Shown in pieces: positions 8,143 to 17,963 of a DNA stretch of 38,180 bases (the stretch's first letter is position 1; each line of letters starts with the position of its first letter). The translations under genes were made by a program, and so were the position numbers. This stretch comes from Desulfurellaceae bacterium. GTDB lineage: Bacteria; Campylobacterota_A; Desulfurellia; Desulfurellales; Hippeaceae. The notes beneath the pieces are model-generated. The model searched no databases. It had not been told where the DNA came from and was given only the letters and a program-made list of their open reading frames with translations. The DNA is taken from NCBI GenBank assembly GCA_015486965.1, contig WFQQ01000142.1:1-38180 (forward strand), read 5' to 3'.

Positions 8143-10572
8143 TCAGCCTCCCTCTGGCACACTGAATGCTGTAACCACCGGTGGTTTTCCTCTGTATTTT
8201 TTTATCTTAACAAGGCATGTGTTGGCAATATTGCCCTGAGCCAACTTGGATGTACCTTTATCCAAAGTAACAAGGTTTACATTTCCATGTTTACACATCG
8301 ATCCAATCTTACCCGGCTCCTCTGGGTCATACCAAGCACCCTCATGGATAAGTATTACACCCTCTCTGATTCTATCTGTTAAAACGGCGCTTACAAGAAC
8401 CTTTCCCCTTCCGTTGTAAACAACAACTAAATCATTGTCTTTTATCCCGAACCGCTCAGCATCCTTTGGATTTATCCACATGGGCTCTCTTTCGTTTACC
8501 TCATACAGACTTCTAAGCCATGTGTTGTCAAGTTGGGAATGGAGCCTGAACTTTGAGTGTGATGATAACAAATGTAAAGGATATCTCTTTGCTTTTTTGC
8601 TTCCCAGCCACTCTATTGGCTCAAGCCATGTAGGATGGGGTGGACAGTCATCGTATTTGTATTTGGCAATAGTATTTGAATATATTTCTATCTTACCTGA
8701 TGGCGTTCCAAGTGGATTCTTTATTGGGTCTTTCCTGAAATCACCATACCTCACCCACTGCTTGGACTCTTCAGGCACAGGAAATTCAACATAGCCCCTT
8801 TCCCAGAACTCATCAAAGTTCGGCATTGGAATTTTGAGCATTTTCGCCTGTTTCTCGGCAACAGAGTAGAAATGTCTAATCCATCCCATTTCATCTCTGC
8901 CCTCTGTATACTTCTTGCCGAATCCCAACTTTTCTGCAATCATGGCAAAAATCTCATAGTCGCTCTTGGACTCATATAGTGGTTCCACTGTCTTTTTCAT
9001 AGCAACAATCCATCTGTTGCTATACTCGCTCATAATCTCTATGTCGTTTCGCTCAAACATTGTTGTCGCAGGTAGAACAATATCAGCAAACTTGGCCGTC
9101 GAAGTCCAGTAAATCTCGTTGATAATTATAGTATCTGGTTTTCTCCACGCTTTAAGCTCTCTATTCCTATCCATCTGATGACTCATAGGATTTCCGCCTG
9201 CCCACCACACCATCTTAATCAGAGGATATTTTATTTTCTGACCATCATAATCTATAACTTTTCCAGGATGCAAAAGAAGATCGCTCAAAACATGAGCCTG
9301 GGGCATGGCAGTTTTAATAGGATTATCACCCGCCGAAATTCCAGGCAACGACGGCGATTTAGCCTCTGGAGCACCGCCCGAAGCATAGTGGTAGCTAAAG
9401 CCGAAACCACCACCCGGTAATCCAACCTGTCCTAACATAGAGGCAAGAGTTACAATCATCCAGGGAGCCTGTTCCCCATGATCCTGCCTCTGGATTGCCC
9501 AACCGCTCATAATCATGGTCCTGCCCTTTGCCATCGTCCTTGCTACTCTCTTAATTGTGTCCGCGCTAACCTCTGTTATCTTTTCAGCCCATTCTGGTGT
9601 CTTAGGCACTCCATCACTCTTGCCCAACAGATACGGCAGGAACTTATCAAAGCCAACCGTGTACTTATCCAAAAACTCCTTATCATAAAGGTTCTCTTTA
9701 TAAAGCGTGTAAGCTATTGCGAGCATCATTGCCACATCAGTGTTTGGTCTAATTGGAATCCACTCTGCATTCAAATACTCTGCCGTATCTGTCATCCTTG
9801 GATCTATGGAGATAATCTTTTTTCCCCTGTATTTGAGCTCTTTTATAGCGTTGTATGCGTAGTGATCCGGTGGATCCCAACCAATTTGATTATTCTTCAA
9901 AAGGTCTGCACCCCAAAGAACAACTGTATCAGTATATTCGAGTATTGTAGGCCAAGCTGTCTGCCTGTCGTAAACCTCTATATTACCGGTAACATGGGGC
10001 AGGATAGTCATGGCAGCCTGAACACTGAAATCTCCTGTGCAATCTGTAAAACCACCAAACAGGTTAAGCATCCTTCTTAACAGCGTTGGTGAGGCGTGTA
10101 ACTTCCCGACACTGTGCCAATCCACACTACCAGCAAAGATAGCAGAGTTTCCGTACTTCTCTTTAACCCTTTTCATTTCTTTTGTTATGATGTCTATTGC
10201 TTTCTCCCAGCTTACCCTCACAAACCTTTCCCTTCCCCTTAAAGCTTTGTTGCTTCTGTGTCCATGCTTAAGGTAGCTTTCCCTGACCATAGGGTATTTG
10301 ACTCTGTTCTGAGCATTTACCCTATCGGCAAGACCATATATCATTGGGATAGGATACTCATCAATAAAGGGTTTCACATGTGTAAACTCTCCCCCTTCAA
10401 CTATCGCTTCTACACTTCCCCAATGGGTTGCCGTTGTGGTTTTGTAAGTCTCCAAAACCGGCTTGCTCGGGAGCCTCTTGCCCAGAGCATTTGGAGACAG
10501 ATAGGCAATTGCCCCTGCCGCAGCAGTGGTTTTAATAAATGACCTCCTGTCCATTCTTTTAAAATTACTCAT
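8143..10572 (-). CDS. torA: TorA/BisC/DMSO-reductase-family molybdopterin oxidoreductase (TMAO reductase-like)
   Basis: Tat motif DRRSFIK; HWGSVEAIVEGGEF N-terminus without a 4Fe-4S cysteine motif; GDFSVQAA (putative Ser Mo ligand); MPT-binding motifs throughout. Confidence 0.88.
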   Translation of the reverse strand: MSNFKRMDRRSFIKTTAAAGAIAYLSPNALGKRLPSKPVLETYKTTTATHWGSVEAIVEGGEFTHVKPFIDEYPIPMIYGLADRVNAQNRVKYPMVRESYLKHGHRSNKALRGRERFVRVSWEKAIDIITKEMKRVKEKYGNSAIFAGSVDWHSVGKLHASPTLLRRMLNLFGGFTDCTGDFSVQAAMTILPHVTGNIEVYDRQTAWPTILEYTDTVVLWGADLLKNNQIGWDPPDHYAYNAIKELKYRGKKIISIDPRMTDTAEYLNAEWIPIRPNTDVAMMLAIAYTLYKENLYDKEFLDKYTVGFDKFLPYLLGKSDGVPKTPEWAEKITEVSADTIKRVARTMAKGRTMIMSGWAIQRQDHGEQAPWMIVTLASMLGQVGLPGGGFGFSYHYASGGAPEAKSPSLPGISAGDNPIKTAMPQAHVLSDLLLHPGKVIDYDGQKIKYPLIKMVWWAGGNPMSHQMDRNRELKAWRKPDTIIINEIYWTSTAKFADIVLPATTMFERNDIEIMSEYSNRWIVAMKKTVEPLYESKSDYEIFAMIAEKLGFGKKYTEGRDEMGWIRHFYSVAEKQAKMLKIPMPNFDEFWERGYVEFPVPEESKQWVRYGDFRKDPIKNPLGTPSGKIEIYSNTIAKYKYDDCPPHPTWLEPIEWLGSKKAKRYPLHLLSSHSKFRLHSQLDNTWLRSLYEVNEREPMWINPKDAERFGIKDNDLVVVYNGRGKVLVSAVLTDRIREGVILIHEGAWYDPEEPGKIGSMCKHGNVNLVTLDKGTSKLAQGNIANTCLVKIKKYRGKPPVVTAFSVPEGG

Positions 10573-10648
10573 AATTCCTCCTCAAAAATAGCTTTAATAA
10601 GTTAAAATTCACCCCTTTTCATATCCTATCCCTCACTTACTTTATCAT

Positions 10649-10677
10649 ATAATATAAAAAGAACAAGAAAATTGCAA
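10649..10677 (-). promoter_or_regulatory. Candidate promoter for torA-like gene (TTGCAA-N17-TATTAT)
   Basis: Minus strand: TTGCAA 10677-10672, 17-nt spacer, TATTAT 10654-10649, upstream of the torA start at 10572. Confidence 0.4.
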
Positions 10678-10685
10678 GAAATAAA

Positions 10686-10720
10686 AAAGGGGCTGAAAAA
10701 CTTTCTTTTTCAGCCCCTTT
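10686..10720. terminator. Intrinsic (bidirectional) terminator downstream of the nos/bc operon
   Basis: Perfect 15-bp inverted repeat AAAGGGGCTGAAAAA-CTTTC-TTTTTCAGCCCCTTT. Confidence 0.9.
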
Positions 10721-10746
10721 CAAACAAGTTAAGAAATTGAATTTTC

Positions 10747-11103
10747 TCACTTAGACAACGACAAAATCCACTTTGCTATTGTCTCTATTTTCTGTTTGCC
10801 AAGGTAGTTATAAGGCGGCATAACTGCAGTGATGCCGTACTTCTTATACTTTCCTTTTGAACCCTTCTCTATAGCCTTCTCAATCTCTTTTAGTGCGTCT
10901 TTGCCATACTCTTTTTTGTTTGTCTCGGCTATCAACTTATAAGAGGGTCCCACCTTATTCTGATCAACCGCATGACATGCAAGACAACCGTTTGCCTTAA
11001 CAAGCTTATAGCCCTCGCTCTTATCGCCTGCAAAACTGGTTTGAGAAACTGCAAACATCAAGGATGCACCAGCAACAACGACCATCAAACCTTTAAGTTT
11101 CAT
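10747..11103 (-). CDS. Small monohaem cytochrome c (c551/c552-like)
   Basis: Signal peptide MKLKGLMVVVAGASLMFAVSQTSFA; CLACH; C-terminal Met-ligand region AVMPPYNYLG. ATG at 11103 with AGGAGGT Shine-Dalgarno; the longer ORF to 11322 overlaps cyt b and is unlikely. Confidence 0.88.
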   Translation of the reverse strand: MKLKGLMVVVAGASLMFAVSQTSFAGDKSEGYKLVKANGCLACHAVDQNKVGPSYKLIAETNKKEYGKDALKEIEKAIEKGSKGKYKKYGITAVMPPYNYLGKQKIETIAKWILSLSK

Positions 11104-11120
11104 AAAAATAACCTCCTTCT

Positions 11121-12350
11121 TCAGTTTTCTACTTTCTTCCTTTTTATGATAAAGTATGTAATGAAAAATGCAATAGCCGGCAAAACAAGTGTATATATCC
11201 TGCAAACAGTAATAGGGATATTCAGCTCTGCCTGATACCCAGTAACACTCAATGCAATAAACATCACAATAAACGCAACGCCTGCTGATGTTCCAATGGG
11301 CCTCAAGCTTGCGGGCTCCCAATAATTAAGGGGCTCTTTCTCTCTGTATAAAAAGGGCACAATAGCGATAATAGTCATAACAACACCGGGCAAAATAATT
11401 CCACCAATAACCTCAGGGCTAATGGAAGCGTTGGCCCCTAAAGGAATTACCCAGCTACCTGGTATCAATTTTATTATACCATAAATCCACAACAAATACC
11501 AGTCTGGCTTAACCATCGGTGTTTGCAGAGTAGGTGGACCAAAGTACTCAACATTGTGAACAGGCAGGAAAGACGCAAGGAAAAACAAGACTGATAGCGT
11601 AAAGAAAAACACAAACATCATCAAGCTAATCTGCTGGGGAAAGAGTGGTATACCGAGGATTTTCCCGGACTTAGCAATATCTTTATTTTGATAGGGCTGA
11701 CTGTGCTTCTGCTTGACCATGATAAGCATGTGCAAGCCTATTGTTGCCATAAGAACCATCGGAATAAGAACCACATGATACATATAGAGCCTTGGGATAG
11801 AGCCAGGAGCAGGGAAGTCTCCAGCAAATACAAATTTAGCAATGGCAGGACCTATGTAAGGAATTGAATTTGCAATCTGGTATCCAATACCTGTAGCAAC
11901 CACCGACAGCATATCAAAAGGAAGAGAATAACCTGTAAACCCTGCCAGTATAGCAATATTTAAAAGCAGCATTCCCACAAGCCAGTTAATCTCCCTCGGC
12001 TTTTTAAAAGTTCCAGAGAAGTAAACCCTCATCATGTGTAAAATCAAAGCAGCTATCATTATGTGTGCAGCCCAGTGATGAACATACCTCATTATGAGTC
12101 CAAAAGGCTGTGAGTTAATGAGGAGAATACTATGGTAAGCGATAGGAATCTTTTTGCCCCCAACCTCAATAAGCCTTGAAGAGGGTATATAGCTAAACAA
12201 GAGATAAATACCGGTCAACACAAGTATTACAAAGCTGAAAAGGGCTATTTCTCCAAAGAAATATGTTGCATGAACAGGGAAAACCTTTGTTAAATACTTT
12301 TTCTTAAATCTCTCTAAATCCAACCTTTCATTTAACCACTCATACACCAT
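11121..12350 (-). CDS. Cytochrome b subunit of a bc-type complex
   Basis: Fused N+C cyt b: paired haem-ligand His (YVHHWAAHIM), GFTGYSLPFD, PDWY in place of PEWY. Confidence 0.92.
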   Translation of the reverse strand: MVYEWLNERLDLERFKKKYLTKVFPVHATYFFGEIALFSFVILVLTGIYLLFSYIPSSRLIEVGGKKIPIAYHSILLINSQPFGLIMRYVHHWAAHIMIAALILHMMRVYFSGTFKKPREINWLVGMLLLNIAILAGFTGYSLPFDMLSVVATGIGYQIANSIPYIGPAIAKFVFAGDFPAPGSIPRLYMYHVVLIPMVLMATIGLHMLIMVKQKHSQPYQNKDIAKSGKILGIPLFPQQISLMMFVFFFTLSVLFFLASFLPVHNVEYFGPPTLQTPMVKPDWYLLWIYGIIKLIPGSWVIPLGANASISPEVIGGIILPGVVMTIIAIVPFLYREKEPLNYWEPASLRPIGTSAGVAFIVMFIALSVTGYQAELNIPITVCRIYTLVLPAIAFFITYFIIKRKKVEN

Positions 12351-12351
12351 C

Positions 12352-12963
12352 TTACTTACCTCCCGGCTGTGGTCCTATTGGGCCATCAAAATCGCCCGCA
12401 GCAGCAATTACATTATCTGCGATCATCAAGGGAAGCTGCGGCAAAGGCCTTGGTGCTGGTCCTGCAAGAACCTTAGCCCCGTGAAACACATCAAACACAG
12501 ATTGGTGGCACGGACAGAAAAGGTGCGGGAAATCAAAAGAGAACTGTTTTTCAGGATACCACTCTACCGTGCAACCCATATGCGTGCAGATTGCACTGTA
12601 GGCACAGAAACCTTTTATAGTATAATCAATCTTTGTAGGCTTCTTAAACTCACTCTCCTTCGCTCTAAACAAGAGAATCAAATTCTCATGCTGTTCTTTC
12701 CCTTTAGGAAAAGCAAGTGTGCCTTTGTAAACTTTTAGGTCTTCAACCTTAATCTCTTTTCCAGCGTTGGGCCCAACTGCATAAACTAACTTATCACCTT
12801 TTACAATCTTTTGCCTTTTCTTTTTACCGGATGGAGCCTTTATTGTCCCAAAAGGCACAACCATACATCCCAAAGCTCCAGCTCCAGCCGCCCCGAGCAA
12901 ACCCTTCAATATATTTCTTCTTGTTGCATAGATATCTTTTACCTTTTTCTCACTCATGCTCAC
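12352..12963 (-). CDS. Rieske [2Fe-2S] protein
   Basis: Tat-like TRRNILK; CTHMGC ... CPCHQSVFD Rieske boxes. Confidence 0.93.
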   Translation of the reverse strand: MSMSEKKVKDIYATRRNILKGLLGAAGAGALGCMVVPFGTIKAPSGKKKRQKIVKGDKLVYAVGPNAGKEIKVEDLKVYKGTLAFPKGKEQHENLILLFRAKESEFKKPTKIDYTIKGFCAYSAICTHMGCTVEWYPEKQFSFDFPHLFCPCHQSVFDVFHGAKVLAGPAPRPLPQLPLMIADNVIAAAGDFDGPIGPQPGGK

Positions 12964-12969
12964 ACCCCC

Positions 12970-13980
12970 TTACCACGGAAGTTCGTCATCAAGGTCGTGC
13001 ACCACAACCTTTTCATCAATATAATAACGCCTATACAAAGCAACGACAACAGCCAGAACGAAGAAAACTAAAGAAGCGGTAAAGCCCCTTGTGGAAGGCG
13101 TTGTTTTAATGAACAGCTCAACAATAAATGCGACAATCAAAGCAAAATCCAGAAGAATCAAAAGCAGTATACTAACAAAAGGACCCGTTCCGACAATCTC
13201 CTTTTTGATGTGTATTGGTGAGCTTACATCCTCCTCTATCCAGCCACTTACAAAGGCTATAAATGCAACCATCAGGAAAAGCACACCCCAAACGATACCC
13301 GCAATCTGGTAAGACTTCACATCCTCAACCCACATCTTCAAGCCAGCACTCTTCTTCTGAACTGGTTTTGCAAAGAAATTAATTTTGGTGCTCCCCCTTG
13401 AGCCTGCTCCATGGTATGTGGTGAAATCTTTAGCTGTAGAGTAGGCATAAATTACATTCATCTTTTTATTAGTAATAGATTTAGCATGCTTTCCACTCAC
13501 TTTCAGAGGTCTTACAAACTCAATACTGACACCTTTGGAGGTAATGCTCCCAGCGTATTTCTCAACTACGCTTTTCTCACCCGTATTTTTAATGGGAATG
13601 TGAGAGAAAGGAGTATTACCCCACTCCTCACTCAAGTGAGCCTTTCCATTCTTGACATAGGCGATATAGATATCAGCATCAAGCATCGCCTTTTTGGCGC
13701 CAAGACCCACAGCAACCCAACCTTTCTTTGGTGAATGTAAACCAAAATAGATCTTGCCGTTCTTGATTCTCCAATACAGGTTATACTTGGTCTTCTTGTC
13801 AAAGAAGTGGTTTGTGTACTCACCAGGTTTAATCTTACCATCAACTGTAACGGTGGGAAGAAGTTTAACCTCACCACCGCCTCCATATTCGTGGAACATA
13901 TCAAGGGCAACAACCAGAAGAACCAATAAACCTGCTGCTAAAAACCAAAGCCCAATCTTAAAAGCACTTCTCATACCCAC
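12970..13980 (-). CDS. Membrane-anchored DOMON (ethylbenzene-dehydrogenase haem-b-like) domain protein
   Basis: N-terminal TM; YNLYWRIKNGKIYFGLHSPKKGWVAVGLGAKKAMLDADIYIAYV (DOMON-like); further TM helices at the C-terminus. Confidence 0.72.
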   Translation of the reverse strand: MGMRSAFKIGLWFLAAGLLVLLVVALDMFHEYGGGGEVKLLPTVTVDGKIKPGEYTNHFFDKKTKYNLYWRIKNGKIYFGLHSPKKGWVAVGLGAKKAMLDADIYIAYVKNGKAHLSEEWGNTPFSHIPIKNTGEKSVVEKYAGSITSKGVSIEFVRPLKVSGKHAKSITNKKMNVIYAYSTAKDFTTYHGAGSRGSTKINFFAKPVQKKSAGLKMWVEDVKSYQIAGIVWGVLFLMVAFIAFVSGWIEEDVSSPIHIKKEIVGTGPFVSILLLILLDFALIVAFIVELFIKTTPSTRGFTASLVFFVLAVVVALYRRYYIDEKVVVHDLDDELPW

Positions 13981-13983
13981 CCC

Positions 13984-14955
13984 CTATTTATGTGTTTTCC
14001 ACTCATCCATTAAGTTGGTTTTGTTGTTAACATACTTAATATTCTTAAAAATATTTCTGTTTCTCTGCTTTGCCGTAGTGTGCAAATATACGCCAATAAT
14101 ATTTTTTACAAATTCAATGTTCTCAATGTAGTTCTTAGTGCCCCTTTTAACAGGCGATAAATTAAGAACCAAACCCTTTTTGCAACTCTCTATTTTTCCA
14201 TTCTTTATCTGCGTATCGCTTGCCCTAACAAGCACAATACCTCTATACTTATTTTTATCTTTTATAAAAAACCCCTTAATTTCCGTTCTCTCAGCGGAGT
14301 TCAACAGTATTCCAACTTCATTGTCTATACCCTTATAGTTAATTATTTTGTTTTTGTTAGAGTTCTGTATCATAGTACCAATGTGGGAGTTAACAACCTT
14401 GTTGGAGTCAAAAACAACATTGTTAGAGAAAATTGATACAACATCTCTCGAATCATGAACATAATTACCAACGACCCTACTGTTGCTACTCCACCACAAC
14501 CTTATAGCGTCACCCTTTACACCTTCGCTGTACGGTTTGGACGCAATCTCATTGCCTTTAATCAGAACACCCTTTGCATTCTTTGCAACTATACCGTAAA
14601 GACAGTTTTCTATCTTATTGTTCAGTATCTTCGCATTTTTTGCACCAACAAGCTTAATACCAGCATCCATTCTCCAGCCGCTTGAGCCAGAGTTTTTCAA
14701 AATACAATTCTTCAAAACCACATTTTTAGCCATTTTTATGGCAACAACATCTTTCTTACCCATAGCATCTATTGTTGCACCGTTGCAATTTAAAGTAATA
14801 GTTTTCTTAATTACAATACCACCCTTGTACACTTTTTTCTCCAAATTAACAGTGGAGCCACTCTTGGCGTTGTCAATTAGGCTTTGTAAACTCCCTGCAA
14901 ATGAATTTATGCCAAAACTCAGTACAGCAACAGCTATTAATACCTTTCTCAACAT
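13984..14955 (-). CDS. NosD-like right-handed beta-helix protein, shortened second copy (NosD2)
   Basis: Shares GDAIRLWWS..GNYVHDSRD and the SGS.GW.MDAGI block with NosD at 18635-19981. ATG 14955 follows GGAGAG; the ORF extends to 14985. Confidence 0.82.
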   Translation of the reverse strand: MLRKVLIAVAVLSFGINSFAGSLQSLIDNAKSGSTVNLEKKVYKGGIVIKKTITLNCNGATIDAMGKKDVVAIKMAKNVVLKNCILKNSGSSGWRMDAGIKLVGAKNAKILNNKIENCLYGIVAKNAKGVLIKGNEIASKPYSEGVKGDAIRLWWSSNSRVVGNYVHDSRDVVSIFSNNVVFDSNKVVNSHIGTMIQNSNKNKIINYKGIDNEVGILLNSAERTEIKGFFIKDKNKYRGIVLVRASDTQIKNGKIESCKKGLVLNLSPVKRGTKNYIENIEFVKNIIGVYLHTTAKQRNRNIFKNIKYVNNKTNLMDEWKTHK

Positions 14956-14971
14956 ACCACTCTCCTTTTTC

Positions 14972-15814
14972 TTAAATAAAGTCATTGTTTTTAAAGTAAA
15001 TAAGCCCTACAAAACCGATAAACAGTCCCATCAATATAGGATATATATATGAGATTAAAATCAAGCCATTGTTTCCTACTTTACCCAACAGCGTCCAAGC
15101 TATGGGTCCTATGACTGCAAGCTTAACATCGAACAGACTAAACGCGGCAATTCTAAAAAGCTCCAAAGGATTTGCCAAAGCCATAGCAAGAACGAGGTTT
15201 AAACTTATACCAAACTTCAAAAACAGACCCAGAATCCCAACATCCAGAAGCACAACAAAGAAAAACCAAACAAAGAAAGCAGTAAAGATAGCCGTGTCCT
15301 GCCTTTGTGATAGAGACGATATAAAGTAAGATATCCCCAAAAAACATAAGCTCAATGCCGCAACCAAGCCGGTATAGACTCCATATACATGCCACGGGAC
15401 TGGGAAGTGTTTGACCATTCCCCAGATAACGCTAAACAAAAACGCAGTATAGATGGGTATAACAATAACAATGAACCTTCCTATGAACTTGCCCCAGTAA
15501 TACTGGGTAATCGATACAGGAAACGATACAAGATATTCAAGAATGAAAAGCTCCCTTTCCATAACAACAGAACGAGAAGCACTTATCAAGATAAAAAGAG
15601 GCAGAATAACAATGGTTATCTCTATATATCCAATTAAAACCCTTGTTAAACCCGTAAAACCAAGCACCTGTGATGCTGTTATACCAGACCACAAAAACCC
15701 ACCCATTAATCCAAAGAAGATAACAAAGTATATGTAGAACCACTTGCCCCTGAATGCATCCTTTATCTCAAAAATAGCCATACTGACAAGATTCCTCAAC
15801 TTGCAGCCCCCCAA
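14972..15814 (-). CDS. nosY: ABC transporter permease, NosY-like
   Basis: Six-TM ABC-2 type permease adjacent to NosF/NosL/NosD. Alternative ATG at 15781. Confidence 0.85.
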   Translation of the reverse strand: MGGCKLRNLVSMAIFEIKDAFRGKWFYIYFVIFFGLMGGFLWSGITASQVLGFTGLTRVLIGYIEITIVILPLFILISASRSVVMERELFILEYLVSFPVSITQYYWGKFIGRFIVIVIPIYTAFLFSVIWGMVKHFPVPWHVYGVYTGLVAALSLCFLGISYFISSLSQRQDTAIFTAFFVWFFFVVLLDVGILGLFLKFGISLNLVLAMALANPLELFRIAAFSLFDVKLAVIGPIAWTLLGKVGNNGLILISYIYPILMGLFIGFVGLIYFKNNDFI

Positions 15815-15855
15815 TAAAATTCAGGATAGATAAGCCCCCGATTTTTAACTAAGCT

Positions 15856-16383
15856 TTACTTCAAAACACACATCTTTTTCAGCTTCATCTTGAACATCTT
15901 GGGCATCTTCTTCATCATCATCTTTTCCTTTTTGACGCCCCTTTCAAGAAGAAGCTTTTTAGCCTCATTCCAACTCAAACACTTCTTATCTGTCTCACCC
16001 TCTTTAAAAGCCCCAAGCCCAAAGTGCATCGGTGTCATCATGCCATCAACCCAGCAGGCATCCTCCACATTCAACCACTTGCCCGTTTTTGCATCCGTCA
16101 CCCATACTTTAGCCTTTTTAGCCCAACTGAAGCGGCAGTCGTGATAAAGCCACATAACAGCACAACCGATGTCGTCGAATTTGTAAACCTTACCAGTTTC
16201 TGGGTTTCCCACCTCTGCCGAAAAGTAAGGGCTTTTAATCTTCATCATGCACCTTTTACACTTGTCGTGCCCGAAATTAATCGGCTGAGGTTTAAGACTT
16301 ACCTTGGCTTGACTGCCAAATGCAAACATAAGTGAAACAGCAAAAACAACAACCACTGCAACCGCCGTCTTGAACAAACGCAT
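15856..16383 (-). CDS. nosL: NosL-family copper chaperone with Met-rich C-terminal tail (NosL2)
   Basis: DKCKRCMMKI; KVYKFDDIGCAVMWLY; DACWVDGMMTPMHFGLGAF; tail KKEKMMMKKMPKMFKMKLKKMCVLK. Confidence 0.85.
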   Translation of the reverse strand: MRLFKTAVAVVVVFAVSLMFAFGSQAKVSLKPQPINFGHDKCKRCMMKIKSPYFSAEVGNPETGKVYKFDDIGCAVMWLYHDCRFSWAKKAKVWVTDAKTGKWLNVEDACWVDGMMTPMHFGLGAFKEGETDKKCLSWNEAKKLLLERGVKKEKMMMKKMPKMFKMKLKKMCVLK

Positions 16384-16405
16384 GGTACACCTCCCAAAAA
16401 ATAAT

Positions 16406-17050
16406 TTAACTCAGGAAGCTTTCATCCCGAATGATATACCCATTATCCATCTCTATAATCCTTGAAGCCCTGATATTCCCCTTTTCCTCTCTGTGTGATG
16501 TGTACAGAAGGGTCAACTCATCGGGCATGCTGTTTACAACATCAGATATAATTTCCCTGCTTTTCGGATCGATATAGGCAAGCGGCTCATCAAGTATCAA
16601 TATCTCTGGCTCCCTACCAAGAGCGATTGCCATCAACACCTTTTTCTGCATGCCCCCTGATAGCTTCTTAAAGTGCCTTTTTATTCCACTCTCTTCAAAC
16701 TGAAGCCTCTCAAGAACATCGTAAATAACATCCTCTTCATCCGGCTCATCATCAACCTTGCACACAAACTCTATAAGTTGCTCAACAGTCATCAAGATTG
16801 GCGGCGGAATCTGTGGCACATAACCTATAATCTTTGCAAGCTTGGCCTTATCCTTCCGTGCATCCATTCCCTTCACGATAACATCACCGTCATACACATA
16901 AGAGCCTATTATGCACCTCAAAAGGGTGGTTTTTCCGCTACCGTTTCCACCCACAATCATTACTCGTTCACCCTTTTCAATCTTCAAATCAATATCTTGA
17001 AGAACAAGACCCTTACCAAAATCCTTGCTCAACTCCTTTATCTCTATCAA
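16406..17050 (-). CDS. nosF: ABC transporter ATP-binding protein, NosF
   Basis: Walker A GGNGSGKTT, signature LSGGMQKKV, Walker B ILILDEP. Confidence 0.9.
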   Translation of the reverse strand: MIEIKELSKDFGKGLVLQDIDLKIEKGERVMIVGGNGSGKTTLLRCIIGSYVYDGDVIVKGMDARKDKAKLAKIIGYVPQIPPPILMTVEQLIEFVCKVDDEPDEEDVIYDVLERLQFEESGIKRHFKKLSGGMQKKVLMAIALGREPEILILDEPLAYIDPKSREIISDVVNSMPDELTLLYTSHREEKGNIRASRIIEMDNGYIIRDESFLS

Positions 17051-17060
17051 GCCAAGCCCC

Positions 17061-17963
17061 CTAAAGTATCTTATCGAGATATCTTAAATCAAACTCCAAC
17101 GCATCGTAAGCACACACATCGATACACCTACCACAGTTTATACATGCCAAACCGTCAACAAAAGCGGTCTTATCTTCAGTATTCTTGGATTTCTTTAAAG
17201 CGTCAGTTAGAAGAGTCGGCTCAAGACAAACTTTATAACAATTACCGCAGTGAGTACAGTTGTTAAGGTCAAACTTAACCTTCAACAGACCTATCTTACC
17301 GACCAACCCATAGGTCGTACCTGTAGGGCAGATATACCTACACCAGAACCTTCGAGCATAAAAAACCTCAAACAGAAGCAAAAGCAAAACCCAGAGCAGC
17401 ATCACCGTGGGACCATAGATAAAAGCCCTGTTGACAATATCCACTGGGTTAAAACTTTCGAAGAATATAGAGCCTGTAATTAGAGGTATAAGCAAAAACA
17501 TTACCCAAAACGCATACCTAACATGGGGGTTGTAATCCCTTCTCTTTTTTATAACACCCTTCTTCCTCAAGTACTCATGGATTATCTCACCAATCTCAGC
17601 CAAAAGGTTATATGGACAAACCCAGCCACAAAATGTCCTTCCACCCAAAACGAAGTAAATTGTTAAGATAGTCAAAAATCCAATAATAGCATTCAGTGTC
17701 AACATTTTATGGGCAGCAACATACTCAAGTCCTGTATACAAATCGATTAAAAAGAAACTCATCAACCTTGAGCCGTTTAAACTACCAGCAAGAAAGTCTA
17801 AAGCCCACTTAAAAGATAGCGCAAAGGTAGCCGTTATCAAAACAATAGTAAACCAGCGAACACACCTATAAGATATTCTCCCAGGTCTGATCTTTCTTGT
17901 GTTAATGAACAGTTCGTGAAAGTTTCCCCTTTTTGGTTTAACTTTGTTTGCCATTCTTCTCAC
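17061..17963 (-). CDS. nosH: NosH/NapH-like membrane ferredoxin (quinol dehydrogenase)
   Basis: FCGWVCPYNL, CRYICPTG, CTHCGNCYKVC, CINCGRCIDVC and TM helices. Confidence 0.88.
   Translation of the reverse strand: MRRMANKVKPKRGNFHELFINTRKIRPGRISYRCVRWFTIVLITATFALSFKWALDFLAGSLNGSRLMSFFLIDLYTGLEYVAAHKMLTLNAIIGFLTILTIYFVLGGRTFCGWVCPYNLLAEIGEIIHEYLRKKGVIKKRRDYNPHVRYAFWVMFLLIPLITGSIFFESFNPVDIVNRAFIYGPTVMLLWVLLLLLFEVFYARRFWCRYICPTGTTYGLVGKIGLLKVKFDLNNCTHCGNCYKVCLEPTLLTDALKKSKNTEDKTAFVDGLACINCGRCIDVCAYDALEFDLRYLDKIL

Noticed and set aside
9478-10080. 200-aa plus-strand ORF
   Set aside because: Antisense to the torA-like gene; Cys/His/Leu-rich composition typical of a spurious reverse-frame ORF.
10747-11322. 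191-aa version of the cytochrome c ORF
   Set aside because: The first 73 codons overlap the cyt b gene; a good Shine-Dalgarno and signal peptide start at ATG 11103.
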